Shown here: piece by piece, positions 21,651-32,466 of the stretch
Numbering within the stretch: position 1 is the first letter of the stretch
How the letters are laid out: every line of letters begins with the position of its first letter
NCBI GenBank assembly: GCA_911728435.2
Contig: OU452204.1
Coordinates: forward strand, 2,914,001-2,978,000
Origin: Apoderus coryli
Lineage: Eukaryota; Arthropoda; Insecta; Coleoptera; Attelabidae
Reading direction: 5' to 3'
Length of the DNA: 64,000 nt
Notes under the pieces: model-generated
What the model saw: only the letters and a program-made list of their open reading frames with translations
Databases searched by the model: none
What the model was told of the DNA's origin: nothing
Translations under genes and position numbers: made by a program

Positions 21651-23577
21651 GTGAGCAAGGAGTCCATGTTGTGAAATAGATTTTTTTGGTTTTTCTTCAA
21701 CATTTGATTCTATAGCGACAATTCTGCGAAATATGTCAAATTTTCTTACAAATGTTTCTAAGAGATACAGTTGACTCCCGGCCATTTGCGTGACGTACTA
21801 ACGCGTACTCTGGATTTGCATCAATTAATTCAACTTCTTCCACAAGCGGGTCGTATTTACTTTGACGAGCATTATTCCTTAACAGCACTTTTCCTGGGTG
21901 AGCCATCAAGGAATTGCTGTTCCATTGGTAGATTTTCTTTGGTAAGTGAATAATAATTCATGTGGTGTTGCGTTTGTGGACGTGCACAATAAGGATCGAA
22001 TAGAATGCAATGCATCTGGGAGAACTAGTTCCCAATCTGAAGGTTTAAGATTTCTAGATTTTAGAGCTAAGCTAATAGATTTCCAAATTATGCCATTATA
22101 GCGTTCTGCTTGTCCATTTCCTTGAGGATTGTATGGAGTTGTTCTACTAGTTGCAATGCCACGTGAATGAAGATAATTAAGGGTTTCTCCAGAAATGAAA
22201 GATGATCCTCTGTCAGAATGAATGTATGCAGGCATTCCAAAAGTTGAAAAGAGATTATTTAAACACTCAATAACCGATAACCGTTGAAGAGCTCATATTT
22301 GAACACGGGTATGCAAACGGAAATCTCGAATATTCAACTATTCTTAGTAAATATTTATTAGTAGTTGAACTCGGCAAAGGTCCTTTAAAATCTATATTCA
22401 GTCTTTCTAAGGGAGAAGTTGCTTTTATAAGATGAAAACTGTCATTTTTGTAGAATTTCGGTTTAATTTCGGAACACACAGAACAATGGGATGTCATTGT
22501 CCTTACGTCTTCTACTGAATAAGGTAAATTTCGAGAACGAACGAAGTGAAACATTCTAGTTATTCCTGGATGACAAAGTGATTGATGAAGTTCGAAAAGT
22601 TTATCATTACTTGCGCCACATCATATTTTGAAATTTTGAAAATTAATTGTTCAATGTTTGGTAATGGATAGGCGTCCAACAAAGTAAACTTATTAATAGT
22701 TTGAGAGTAGTCTATTACCATTCTTTTGCGATGTGATTCATTTTTAGTGACCAGTACTTGAGCCCGCCAAGGAGAGCAGCTTTCTTCAATTACATTTTCT
22801 TTTAATAATTTTGTTACTTCATCTTGAATGAATTTTTCATCTTCAGGGCTATATCTTCTTGACTTTGTTGCAATTGGTTTACAGTCAGGGGTCAAATTTT
22901 TAAATAATGCGTATGGCTCGACTTTTGCAGCAGTTAATGAGCATATAGACAAAGGTGGTTTAGTACCTCCAAACGTCATATCAATTCGGCTGTGCTGCTT
23001 CAGTAAATTATGACCTATTATTATATCTGTACATAAATCGGATAAAATCTTAATTTTGGTATTGTCATAAACATTAGAAAGCATTTCTAATTTAACACAA
23101 CAAAATCCTTTTATTGTACTAGAAAAAGACGTAGACGCCATTGCAACAGAACCGGAATCAGGATATATTTTCAGATTATTCTTGTCAGCAAATTCCCAGT
23201 TAAGATAACTTCCTGTATCTATAAGCGCGTTGACAGGTATTCCATTTATTTTAGCTTTGACTAATGCGTTGGATAAACATTGAGGAAACAATGTTGAAAG
23301 TGATGCAATTATTGAAGCAGATGTGGACTTGCTCTTGTTTGATTTTGCTTTAAGGCATGCTTTAGCAAAATCGCCAATTTTCCTACAATATACATAAATT
23401 TGGTCTTTTGCAGGGCAAACAGACCGTGAATGCTTCGGATTTCCACAAAAGAAACATAATTGAGAAACAGCTGACGTCGTAGCCTCAAAATTTTTGAAAT
23501 GTTCGTTATTGGAAGTTGCATTTGTGACGAATTTATTATGATTTGATAATATGTAGGTTTCAGAATTCTTTTGTGCT
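21650..23577 (-). pseudogene. Ty3/gypsy remnant with internal deletion
   Basis: Minus-strand order: CCHC knuckle (CFFCGNPKHSRSVC, about 23450), protease (NALIDTGSYLNW, about 23220), and RT fingers (RRYSPEDEKFIQDEVTKLL, RMVIDYSQTINKFTL, to 22640). A jump follows to the integrase HHCC region (LCHPGITRMFHFVR, SHCSVCSEIKPK) and core (NIDFKGPLPSS, IHSDRGSSF, GNGQAERYNG: the D, D and E of the catalytic triad), then an ELLFTYQRKS tail. The RT palm and all of RNase H are missing at about 22620, so more than 1 kb was lost. Some open frames remain (243 and 109 codons), but no complete enzyme does. No LTR is seen on either side. Confidence 0.83.
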
Positions 23578-23890
23578 TCTTCTAAACAATATTATAACAA
23601 AAGGATAACGCCTATTATCATGTACGTCAAAAAATACTCCCATTAATTACTGTCAAAAACTGTCAGTTCATAACAGTAACAATTAATTATTAAAATAAAG
23701 TTCTTTTGGTTTAATACTGTAGTCTCAAGAGGCACGCGCAAAACAGTTGTACGCACCACTGGCGGTAAAGCCGCTGCAGCCCTTCGCTGTATAGCTGCCC
23801 TCGCTCGCTTCTCTCACTCGTGCGTCTATACAGCGGCGGGCTGCAACGAATGCTTTACCGCCCTTTATACTTAATATACTATTTTTATTT
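23578..23890 (-). repeat. GC-rich hairpin repeat, copy 2 (inverted, partial)
   Basis: It is the reverse complement of 20736-21010, including GGCGGTAAAGC, the CTGTATAG/CTATACAG stem, the AATTAATTRTTACTGTTATG segment and GGCGTTATCCTTTT. It stops against gypsy gag at 23578. The two copies face each other across the gypsy remnant. Confidence 0.8.
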
Positions 23891-25357
23891 TTTTTTTAAA
23901 TTCCCTGTTCATTTTTGCTTAAAAAGTCTTAACTTTTTGTGGGTCTAAACGTTTTGCAGAAATTTACCTCTAAACAATAGTCTGCATGTCCGTTATAATG
24001 AGGTACCGGGCGGCCCGTTTAAGAGGGACCACTACCTTATCTGAGCAACTATAAACAGTACAACTTTTGTTAGGTTAACTTGAAGTTTTTACTTATTTAA
24101 TTTTTACATATAGGTACAGGGTGGCTCATATTTCAGTTACGGCATTCAACTTCCTTATTTTAAATAGCACACCCTATATATTGATAGATATTATATAGTG
24201 CCCTAAAATGCAAAGTCAACGATATATAGTATACGGTTTACATGCACCGTTTCGAATTTATTCTCGTTTACCTTCAATATATACCCTACATTTCAACTAG
24301 CGTACGTCAGTTATTTGAATGATTTTTTAGATTCTGTTTGGATAGCAAAAATATACATAAATGCTATACTTCTGCTAAAAGAACTGGTACTGTAATTTGA
24401 AAAAACACACAGTGTTGCCATATTTGCCATTTTCTCGTTTTTTTTCAATGCACACCCCTGTATATTATGTCAGATATACATGAACCATTCAAAGACAAAT
24501 TCAACGATATATATCATACGGTGCCCTCGAGTCACTGTTTCTAAAATATCAGTGATGAAACCGTTTCACCAACAAGTCAATTTTATATTTTAGCAAGAGT
24601 GTGTTTGGAAAAGAGTTGTCTCAATGTGAAAAGAATATAGTACTTACGATATGACTCTGCAGAAGATTCTGTCAAGATATCGGTTTTATACGGAAATAAT
24701 AAAATAAAAATGTTGGCAGGTTAGTCCTGGTTTCACCACTGATATTTTAGAAACAGTGACTCGGGGGCATCGCATGATATATATCGATGAATTTGTATTT
24801 GAATGGCCCATTCATATCTGACATAATATACGAAAAACGAGAAAATTAATTAAATGACAAATATGGCAACACTGTGTGACTTTTCAAATTATAGTAACAG
24901 TTCTTTTGGTAGAAGTACAGCATTTATTTATTTTTTTTCTATCCAAACACAATCTAAAAAATCACTCAAATAACTTACGTACGCTAGTTGAACTGTAGGC
25001 TGAATATTGAAGGTAAACGAGAATAAATTCGAAACGGTGCATGTAAACCCCATACTATTATATATCGTTGAGTTTGCCTTTTAGGGCTCTATCTAAATGT
25101 GTATCAAAATATAGGTGTGCTATTTGAAATAAGGAAGTTGAATGCCGTCACTGCAATATGAGCCACCCTGTATATACAAAAATTAAATAAATAAAAACTT
25201 TAAGGTAACTCAACAATAGTTTTTATTTAACTTTTTGTAGTACCGTTTATAGTTTCTCAGATAAGGTAGTGGTCCCCCTCTTAAACGGGCCACTCGGTAC
25301 ACAGAAGTTAAAAGTATCAACTATTTTTAAAAAATGACGTATGTATGAAATGGTTAC

Positions 25358-25542
25358 TGTTGGAATATGGAATCACCCAATCCACTCACGTCACATTGTT
25401 ACAAATACAATAATAGATTGTCAAATAAATTAATAGATTGTCAAGTTAGTTTTTAAATAGTTCTCGTTAATAAAAGTTAATATCTAGTTTTATAGTTGTA
25501 TATAATTTGTAAAATATCCATAAACAAGTCTCTGCTGCATCA
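25358..25542 (+). repeat. Copia 5' LTR
   Basis: This is a 185-bp LTR bounded by TG...CA, carrying two copies of AATAGATTGTCAA at about 25410-25443. It should hold the promoter and polyadenylation signal. Confidence 0.95.
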
Positions 25543-25560
25543 GGTTATGGGCCCAGAACC
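25543..25560 (+). other. Copia primer-binding site (initiator tRNA-Met half)
   Basis: GGTTATGGGCCCAG directly follows the LTR. Known: Drosophila copia primes from an internal cut of initiator tRNA-Met with this complementary sequence (TTATGGGCCCAG), so the same half-tRNA priming is inferred here. Confidence 0.85.
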
Positions 25561-25675
25561 AATATAAGTATAAATTCGACAAGCAAAATATCAGCAAAAA
25601 ATTGTTTCAAGTGTTTATAAATCAAAAGACTGTAAGTGTATAAATTTTTGAATTTCCAAAGAAATCAATCATAAA

Positions 25676-28114
25676 ATGAACGCATACAGAATAGAACCTC
25701 TAAAGAGGAACAATTATGACACATGGAAATTACAAGCTGAAGCTTTGTTAGCAAAATTGGGTTTATGGGACTACGTCACAGGTAAAATACCTAGACCAGA
25801 AGTTGAAAATGAAATAGGTATACAAAGTAAATGGGACACCGATGATTTAAATGCAAAATCGGAACTGATATTAATAATTTCACCTTCTGAATTAAAACAA
25901 GTAAAAAACTGTAAACGATCCAAGGATGTATGGGATGATTTAAGTAAAAATTACCAAAGTAAAGGTCCTGCTAGAAAAGCAACTCTTTTAAAACAGTTAA
26001 TACTTCAGAAAATGAATGATCATGACGACATTCGCGATCATCTTGGAAAATTTATGGATACTGTTGACAAATTAGCAGATATGGAGGTAACAATCAATGC
26101 CGATTTGTTAAGTATAATGATGTTATATTCCTTACCACCATCATATGAAAATTTTCGAATTGCTATAGAAACTAGAGATAATTTACCAAGCCCAGAAAAT
26201 TTAAAAATTAAAATAATAGAAGAAGGAGATGCAAGAAACAAGTGTGAACCTTCAACTTCGAAAGAGGGAGCATTTTGGGGTAATCAACAAAAATTTAAAT
26301 ATAATAAATTTCCAAACAAAAATAAAAATTCATATGAAACAAAGCCAAAATGTACACGCTGTAATCGTTTCGGACATTTTCAAAAAGACTGCAGATCTAA
26401 AATTTTGAATTCTAATACAAAAGAATCATTATTTAAAATGGAAGAATGTTTATCAACAAATATAAATTTCCAAAATAACAATTCTTGGTGTTTGGACAGT
26501 GGATGCACTTCACATATGAGTAGTATAAAAGAAAATTTTATCGAATTAAACGAAAATCATAATGGAAAATTAAAATTAGCCTCAAATGATAGTACAGCTG
26601 AAATAGAAGGTATAGGAAATATCAAATTAACAAATAATAAAAATAATCATATATTAAATTTGGCTAATACACTATATGTTCCAAATCTAAATACAAATTT
26701 ACTTTCCGTGAGCAAAATTGTAAATAATGGACATACCGTAATTTTTAAAAATGAAAACGCAACTATTAAAAATAAATATGGATACACAATTTTGAAAGCA
26801 AATAAAGCAGAAAATGGTCTTTATTATTTCAAATCGAAAGAATTTCAAGACGTATCAAATCAATGTTTACAAAATGACGAAATTATGTCATGGCATAGAA
26901 AAATGGGTCATTTAAATGAAGCAGATTTAAAGCTTGCTTTAAACAAACAACTTCTAAAGGGTCTACAGTTCAATAAAAATTCCAAATTAGAAGATTGTGA
27001 AATTTGTATACAAGGAAAATTCTCACGGTTACTATTCAAAAATCGAAATGAAGATAAAAACATAGATTTGTTACATATAATACATTCTGACATTTGCGGA
27101 CCATTTCGAGTACAAACTCCAGGAGGAGCTCGATATTTTGTTTCATTCATTGATGAATATTCTCGTTATGCCAAAATATATTTTATAAATCATAAAAATC
27201 AAGTGCTGGAAATTTTCAAAACATACAAAAATGAGGTTGAAAATTTAACAGACAAGAAAATAAAATTTCTTCAATCAGATAATGGTACTGAATACTGCAA
27301 TAAAGAATTTGATAGATTTTTAATGGATTGTGGTATTCAACGTCAACTTTCAACCGTTCGAACTCCACAACAAAATGGTTTGGCTGAAAGGAAAAACAGA
27401 ACGCTAGTTGAAAAAGCCAGATGTCTATTAATAGCCTCAAAACTACCTCAAATGTTTTGGGCTGAAGCTGTTAATACAGCGAATTATTTAGTTAATCGGT
27501 CACCATCCCGATCAATACAAGGCGAACTACCATATTATCGTTGGACAGGAAAAATTCCTTCTGTAAGACACCTTCATGAATTTGGAGCAAAAGCATTTAT
27601 TATGAATAAAAATCCTCAAAAAGGAAAATTTAATTCTAAAACTAAACAAGGTATATTCATGGGCTATTCAGAAATTTCAAAAGGATATCGAATTTGGATG
27701 CCAGAAATGAGAAAACTGATAGTCAGTCGTGATGTTAAAATATTAAACAAGTTTGACGGAAAATATAGAAGAGAACACGAAAGTTATGAAATATTTTTAG
27801 AGAATTCAAATATAGAAAATAATGATAAAATTGTAATTTTACCTTCAACTTCTAAAACAGTTGATCAAAGTAATATACAAGGCGATGAAGAATTCGAAGA
27901 AAATGAAATTACAAACGAAGAAATTGAAAACATCAGTGTTGAAGAAAGCAGACCTAATCGTAACAGAAAAGCTCCAATTTGGACAGAAGATTACGATATG
28001 TCTTATTTGTGTGCAGAATTCTCAAACGTATGTTTTTCTGATGAAGAAAATTCCGTAATATACGTAACGATACCTGGATTATTGTTAATAAAAATAACAA
28101 TAAAAAACCAATAG
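25676..28114 (+). CDS. Copia Gag-Pol, N-terminal part (Gag, protease, integrase)
   Basis: This is an 812-codon open frame. Gag occupies about 1-220 (RNNYDTWKLQAEALLAKLGL, LYSLPPSYENFRIAI), followed by a CCHC knuckle at about 225-238 (CTRCNRFGHFQKDC). Protease has D274 in CLDSGCTSHM. The pre-integrase zinc region is near 405 (SWHRKMGHL...CEICIQGK). The integrase core triad is D472 (HSDICGPF), D535 (QSDNGTEY) and E571 (GLAERKNRT), with 35 residues between the last two. KGIFMGYSEISKGYRIW-type sequence ends the integrase. The frame should run on into RT. Instead, after about residue 793 (ENSVIYV) it shifts, skips the usual linker to RT and ends at 28114. A small deletion with frame change near 28060-28070 is inferred. 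The polyprotein would package RNA and insert cDNA. Confidence 0.9.
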   Translation: MNAYRIEPLKRNNYDTWKLQAEALLAKLGLWDYVTGKIPRPEVENEIGIQSKWDTDDLNAKSELILIISPSELKQVKNCKRSKDVWDDLSKNYQSKGPARKATLLKQLILQKMNDHDDIRDHLGKFMDTVDKLADMEVTINADLLSIMMLYSLPPSYENFRIAIETRDNLPSPENLKIKIIEEGDARNKCEPSTSKEGAFWGNQQKFKYNKFPNKNKNSYETKPKCTRCNRFGHFQKDCRSKILNSNTKESLFKMEECLSTNINFQNNNSWCLDSGCTSHMSSIKENFIELNENHNGKLKLASNDSTAEIEGIGNIKLTNNKNNHILNLANTLYVPNLNTNLLSVSKIVNNGHTVIFKNENATIKNKYGYTILKANKAENGLYYFKSKEFQDVSNQCLQNDEIMSWHRKMGHLNEADLKLALNKQLLKGLQFNKNSKLEDCEICIQGKFSRLLFKNRNEDKNIDLLHIIHSDICGPFRVQTPGGARYFVSFIDEYSRYAKIYFINHKNQVLEIFKTYKNEVENLTDKKIKFLQSDNGTEYCNKEFDRFLMDCGIQRQLSTVRTPQQNGLAERKNRTLVEKARCLLIASKLPQMFWAEAVNTANYLVNRSPSRSIQGELPYYRWTGKIPSVRHLHEFGAKAFIMNKNPQKGKFNSKTKQGIFMGYSEISKGYRIWMPEMRKLIVSRDVKILNKFDGKYRREHESYEIFLENSNIENNDKIVILPSTSKTVDQSNIQGDEEFEENEITNEEIENISVEESRPNRNRKAPIWTEDYDMSYLCAEFSNVCFSDEENSVIYVTIPGLLLIKITIKNQ

Positions 28115-29589
28115 GCTGTAGAATGGTTTTAAAGAATAAATTAGCAGTTGATGGAAGTATCGAACGAAAGAAAGCTAGATTAGTAGCTCGAGGTTTTGCC
28201 CAGAAACCAAACATTGATTTCACAGAAACATTTGCACCTGTTGTAAAACTTAGTTCGATTAGATTTTTAGTCGCAATGTCTGTTGAAGAAGACATGAAAA
28301 TTCATCAAATGGACGTAACGACAGCATATTTAAATGGAGAATTAGAAGAAGAAATATTTATGGAAATACCTTATAAATTAGAAAATTATTTACATGAAAT
28401 TCTGTTAGAAGAGAGTCTAAATGAAGACAAAGAATTGTTCGAAAAAACAAGAAAAATGTTAGAAGATTTAAAAAGAGGGAGAAATGAGAAAGCATGTTTA
28501 TTAAAGAAAGCGTTATATGGGCTAAAACAAGCTGGACGCCAATAGTACAAGAAGCTTGACGAAACTTTAAAAAAATTAGGTTTTAAATCTTCAACAGCAG
28601 ATCCTTGTATGTACTTATATACGAAAGGAGGAGCAAAGATAATACTCGCTGTATATGTTGATGATATATTAATTGCTTCGAAATCTTTGAATGCAATTCG
28701 AGATATTAAAGAAAAATTAACTTCAACATTCAAAATGCGAGATTTAGGCGAAATTAAATATTGTTTAGGAATAGAATTCAAAAAGGAAAGTAATGGAATT
28801 TCAATAAATCAGCGAAAGTACATTGACGAAATTTTAGAAAAATTCAATATGACAAATTGTAAAATAGCAAGTACACCAATTATACCTGGAATAAAATTAA
28901 CAAAAAATTCAAATAGTGGGCAAGATTTACCATATCAAAATTTAATTGGTGCACTCATGCATTTATCTGTAGGGACCAGGCCGGATATAAGTTTTGCAGT
29001 AAGCTATTTAAGTCAATTTAATTCATGTTACGGTAGTGAACATTGGATTGCTGCAAAAAGAGTTCTTCGATATTTACAAGGAACAAAAGATATTAGTTTA
29101 TATTATTCAAGATGTAATGATGAAATTTATGGTTTAACTGATGCGGATTGGGCAAATTGTACAATCGACAGAAGATCATATACTGGCTATGTATTTAAGT
29201 ATGCCAACGCAGCAATTAGTTGGGAAGCACGAAAGCAACGAACAGTCGCACTCTCAACTGCAGAAAGTGAATATATGGCATTAACTGATTCTGCAAAAGA
29301 AGCCCTTCATCTGAAAAAATTAGCGAATGATTTGGGTATTAATCAAGAAAAGATTATTATCTATAACGATAATCAAGCTGCAAAAATATTAGCTGTTAAT
29401 CCAACAGTTAATTCAAAATCCAAACACATCGATATAAGACAACATTTTATCCGAGAAACTGTTGAAAGTGGTAGTATAGAAATTATGTATCGGAGAACCG
29501 AAGATATGGAAGCTGATATATTTACTAAAGCTCTATCTGGACCGAAACATAAGTATTTAAGTTCGCTGTTAGGACTTCATCCACAGTGA
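28066..29589 (+). pseudogene. Copia RT and RNase H, separated by frameshift and a stop
   Basis: In the frame shifted from Gag-Pol, DTWIIVNKNNNKKPIGCRMV opens the RT, followed by KARLVARGFAQKPNIDFTET and MDVTTAYLNGELEEEI (first catalytic D). At 28543 a TAG stop replaces the Trp codon of GRQWYKKLDE; the sister copy at 42930 keeps TGG. The 326-codon rest (28609-29589) holds LAVYVDDILIASKS (catalytic DD), then RNase H (GLTDADWAN, ALSTAESEYMAL, YNDNQAAKIL, KSKHIDIRQHFIRE). GTGAGGAGGAG (29596-29605) just before the LTR is the polypurine tract. Reading through would need one frameshift and one stop suppression, so this copy is judged inactive. Confidence 0.88.
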
Positions 29590-29605
29590 CGTTCGTGAGG
29601 AGGAG

Positions 29606-29791
29606 TGTTGGAATATGGAATCACCCAATCCACTCACGTCACATTGTTACAAATACAATAATAGATTGTCAAATAAATTAATAGATTGTCAAGTTAGTTT
29701 TTTAAATAGTTCTCGTTAATAAAAGTTAATATCTAGTTTTATAGTTGTATATAATTTGTAAAATATCCATAAACAAGTCTCTGCTGCATCA
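29606..29791 (+). repeat. Copia 3' LTR
   Basis: At 186 bp it is identical to the 5' LTR except for one extra T in AGTTTTTTAAATAG. It is followed by GTTAC. Confidence 0.95.
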
Positions 29792-29892
29792 GTTACTTGC
29801 AGACTTCTGTTTAGAAGCCAATTCCTGAAAAACCGTTAACCACTTTAGACCCACAAAAAGTTTGACTTTTTTAAGGAAAAATGAACAGGGAA

Positions 29893-30770
29893 TAAAATAG
29901 AAATAAAGAATATATTTATTTCAGTGGCGTAAAAAATAGGGGGATAAAAATGTCACTGACCCCTATAGCATGTCACTGGTTAATTTTTTTAAAATTTCAA
30001 AATATGACTTTCTTAATGAACATATCGGTCGTTAAATTTGCAAAAAATATTTAAAGGCGTATTTGAATTATGCCAAATTTTCCATTTTAAATTTGAACAT
30101 TTATTTTTTTTTTGGTGACCAACTTAATACTTTGAAGATTGAAGTAACCATTAAAATTGTTTTATTTTTTGAGGTTCATTTAATTTATTAAGGCCTTACT
30201 AAGATATTTTAGTCTTACTTATTGAGAGAGCACTACGTTAGATATATGCACATCTACCTTGTTCTCTTAATAACACTGTTGCAGCTGCACAGCAAAGTAA
30301 AAAAAAAGGTTAATTTCCCAAACTCCCAGATAAACTCCCGTAGAGTGTGTGCAAAACTATAATTTCTAATAAAATATTGCTTCGCTATTACTCCTGGGTA
30401 CTAGATAAACATTATACTAATTTCAATAATATTATAGCAAATTAAATTAACTCAGATATTTTTTTCCATGTATTATTCTTAATTAACTGTTACTGCTGTG
30501 ATTTATTGGAAGGAATATTGATGTTTATACGGTAATGTACATATAAATATAACAAAACCATTCACAAACGTTATGCATTTTTTCAGATTAAATAATAACA
30601 ATTCTCTTTAGGTCTATCATCTATACAATCAAGGATAAATATACCGTTTAAACATGCATCGAGAGATATACATTATTTATTGCCCTGCTTGAAACATTTA
30701 TATACTTTTTTTTTCTATACCCTAGGATATTTTCTATTGAATCTTCATTTTAACGATTGTGGAAATTCTC
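29893..30770. other. Non-coding upstream flank
   Basis: AT-rich sequence between the palindrome and the host gene promoter. I recognise no gene here. AGTGGCGTAAAAAATAGGGG near 29923 resembles the edges of scattered insect repeats but cannot be assigned. Confidence 0.45.
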
Positions 30771-30773
30771 TGG

Positions 30774-30803
30774 TATAAATAGTGCACCAAACAATTCATT
30801 CAT
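30774..30803 (+). promoter_or_regulatory. Candidate core promoter of the small secreted-protein gene
   Basis: TATAAATA starts at 30774. TCATTC at 30796-30801 fits the arthropod initiator TCAKTY, putting the start near 30798, about 24 bases after the first T of the TATA box (slightly short of the usual spacing). The first ATG downstream that opens a signal peptide is 30894. Confidence 0.5.
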
Positions 30804-30893
30804 CATAATAGATTGTGGACTCTTCAGAAAACAGTAGTAGCTGAATCTCTATTAAGTGTAATTGTAGTGAACTTTGAAATAATAGAATTCAAA

Positions 30894-30954
30894 ATGATCA
30901 GCTTTAAAGTTATTTTGTGTTTTGCTTTGCTTGCTGTGGTGTATGCAGCTCCAG
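30894..30954 (+). CDS. Small secreted protein, exon 1 (signal peptide)
   Basis: ATG at 30894, in context AAAATGATC, opens 20 codons, MISFKVILCFALLAVVYAAP. This is a basic residue followed by a hydrophobic core and an Ala-x-Ala-like cleavage site, that is, a signal peptide. The 61st base then meets a GTAATT donor at 30955, leaving phase 1. Exon 2 at 38815 restores the frame exactly (61 + 155 = 216 bases, 71 codons plus stop). Many small insect cuticle and peptide genes place the first intron just inside or after the signal peptide, which supports the model. The exon is too short to be found as a long open frame. It is the only gene here not explained by mobile DNA. Confidence 0.8.
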
Positions 30955-31384
30955 GTAATTAGTCAAATTCAATCTAAATGCCGACCAAATACCCGATTGA
31001 TTCAGAATCACTTGCAGATTTTCAACATCATCAAATTATTTCTTTAATAATAAAATAATATGTTTGAATTGTATATATCATTTTAACAATTTATACATAC
31101 CTATCATAGATATAACTTGTTCATTTTGTGACCATTAATACATTATTTTTGAGCATCCTGCATATTGCCTAATCTAAATATAATTCGTTCCTTATTTGGA
31201 TAATGAGAATAAAATAGTCGTTCTGATATAAAAAAAAATCGGTTGTGTCGCCCCAAAACTTTCCCGACAAGATATAATATAATTAAAAATATATGACCTG
31301 TTTATCGAAACAGAATAATAATTGTATTATTTGCATTATTACCAATAAACTAACGTAACAAACTACTTTATTTAAAAATTAGAA

Positions 31385-31480
31385 AAGAAAAAAGTATTAC
31401 CAGAGCTGGGATTCGAACCCCTAACTTCCGCATACTAATCGAAGATGCTGTCAACTGTCGTATATACTCGTATTATGTTT
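31385..31480 (-). repeat. tRNA-derived SINE fragment
   Basis: On the minus strand, GGTTCGAATCC (complement of 31409-31419) is an exact Pol III B box, preceded by a tRNA-like anticodon-arm region (TTCGATTAGTATGCGGAAG) and followed by CAGCTCTGGTAATAC and a T-rich stretch. The A box and acceptor pairing are not convincing, so it is a SINE piece rather than a tRNA gene. Its end matches a relic inside each block of the 44383-64000 array. Confidence 0.6.
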
Positions 31481-32150
31481 TAAATGTAATATATATACGT
31501 TGCAACTACCTAACTGCTTTAAAGGCAATTTTTTCGTGAATTATGGGGGCAAATATCGCTGACACGGAAAAAAAAAAATCCCGATGGCAGCCAGTCGGAA
31601 AAGTAGATTTTTGATTTATGTATTTTTTATTTATACTTAGTCTACCACTGACACCCACTATTAATAAACAAATAATGGAATATTCTGACAGTCGCCAAAT
31701 ATAACAAAGTGTCATATTGACAGTTATTTTAACTGAAATACCCATTATACTATAATACATACGTAAGTACGGTCTAATTGTTATTTCACAGGTGTTTATT
31801 TGTCAAAATAATTACAGGTATAGCGGGTGATGATATTTTTTTTATTTTTTGTTACTTTATATTGACTTACATTTACTTAAATATGCCAGCGATGAAAAAA
31901 CTCTCCAAATAAACATTGTAGAGATTTAAGTGCTCTATCATTTGATATGTAACATCGGTATTTTCTATTAACAATGAAAAAAATATGATTTTTTTAAAAC
32001 TTTGACAGGCCGCCATTCTGAAATTAGCTCTCCGATTTCAATCGCCTACGAACTCACGCGATTCCATGACCTAGCCGATTTTCTAACCAAATTTTGTTTC
32101 GATTGGTCAAAAAATGCGGCCTAGACCGTGACGCAAAGTTTCTATATCCC

Positions 32151-32175
32151 ATATATATATATATATATATATATA
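32151..32175. repeat. AT dinucleotide microsatellite
   Basis: About 12 AT units lie within the intron. Confidence 0.95.
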
Positions 32176-32466
32176 CGTGCACATCTATCTTAGTGGGCTC
32201 CATACGTGGATAAGGCGCCCTGGCCTCCACCAGAACCACGTTATTTACGCGTGTATACATTGCATATTTGAATTCCCCGGAAAAAAATAAACAAAGGCAA
32301 CTTGAGAGGGGAAGAGATTTCGTAAAAAAAATATATACGAAAAAAGTATAGACTCAAGATAGAAACCGGGCTCCGCATATGACATGACAAACTCTCCTCC
32401 GGTGCATATAATTGGATATGTTATCTCGACCTAATGGTCACCGACGATGTTGCCATATCGAGGCAT

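Larger units (their letters stand above)
25358..29791 (+). mobile_element. Young Ty1/copia retrotransposon
   Basis: LTRs 25358-25542 and 29606-29791 begin TGTTGGAATATGG and end CTGCTGCATCA. They differ by a single base in a T run. The target duplication GTTAC is exact at 25353-25357 and 29792-29796. The internal order is PBS, Gag, protease, integrase, RT, RNase H, polypurine tract. The near-identical LTRs mean recent insertion. The gene itself is broken at two places (see below), so the copy probably moved with proteins from another copy or decayed soon after insertion. Confidence 0.96.
23901..29892. mobile_element. Large palindromic (foldback) element split by copia
   Basis: TTCCCTGTTCATTTTT at 23901 is mirrored by AAAAATGAACAGGGAA ending at 29892. 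The arms (23901-24560 against 24720-25352 plus 29797-29892) match over roughly 700 bp with small gaps, including CTTTTTGTGGGTCTAAA, CCCGTTTAAGAGGG and ACTACCTTATCTGAG. Without the copia insertion the element is about 1.55 kb. A second pair of ends, CAGGGTGGCTCATA at 24117 and its complement ending at 25170, both next to TA, lies inside the arms. A mariner-type non-autonomous element may form the core. No protein is encoded. Confidence 0.8.

Noticed and set aside
31385..31480. A functional tRNA gene
   Set aside because: Only the B box and part of an anticodon-like arm are present; acceptor and D arms do not pair, so it is listed as a SINE piece.
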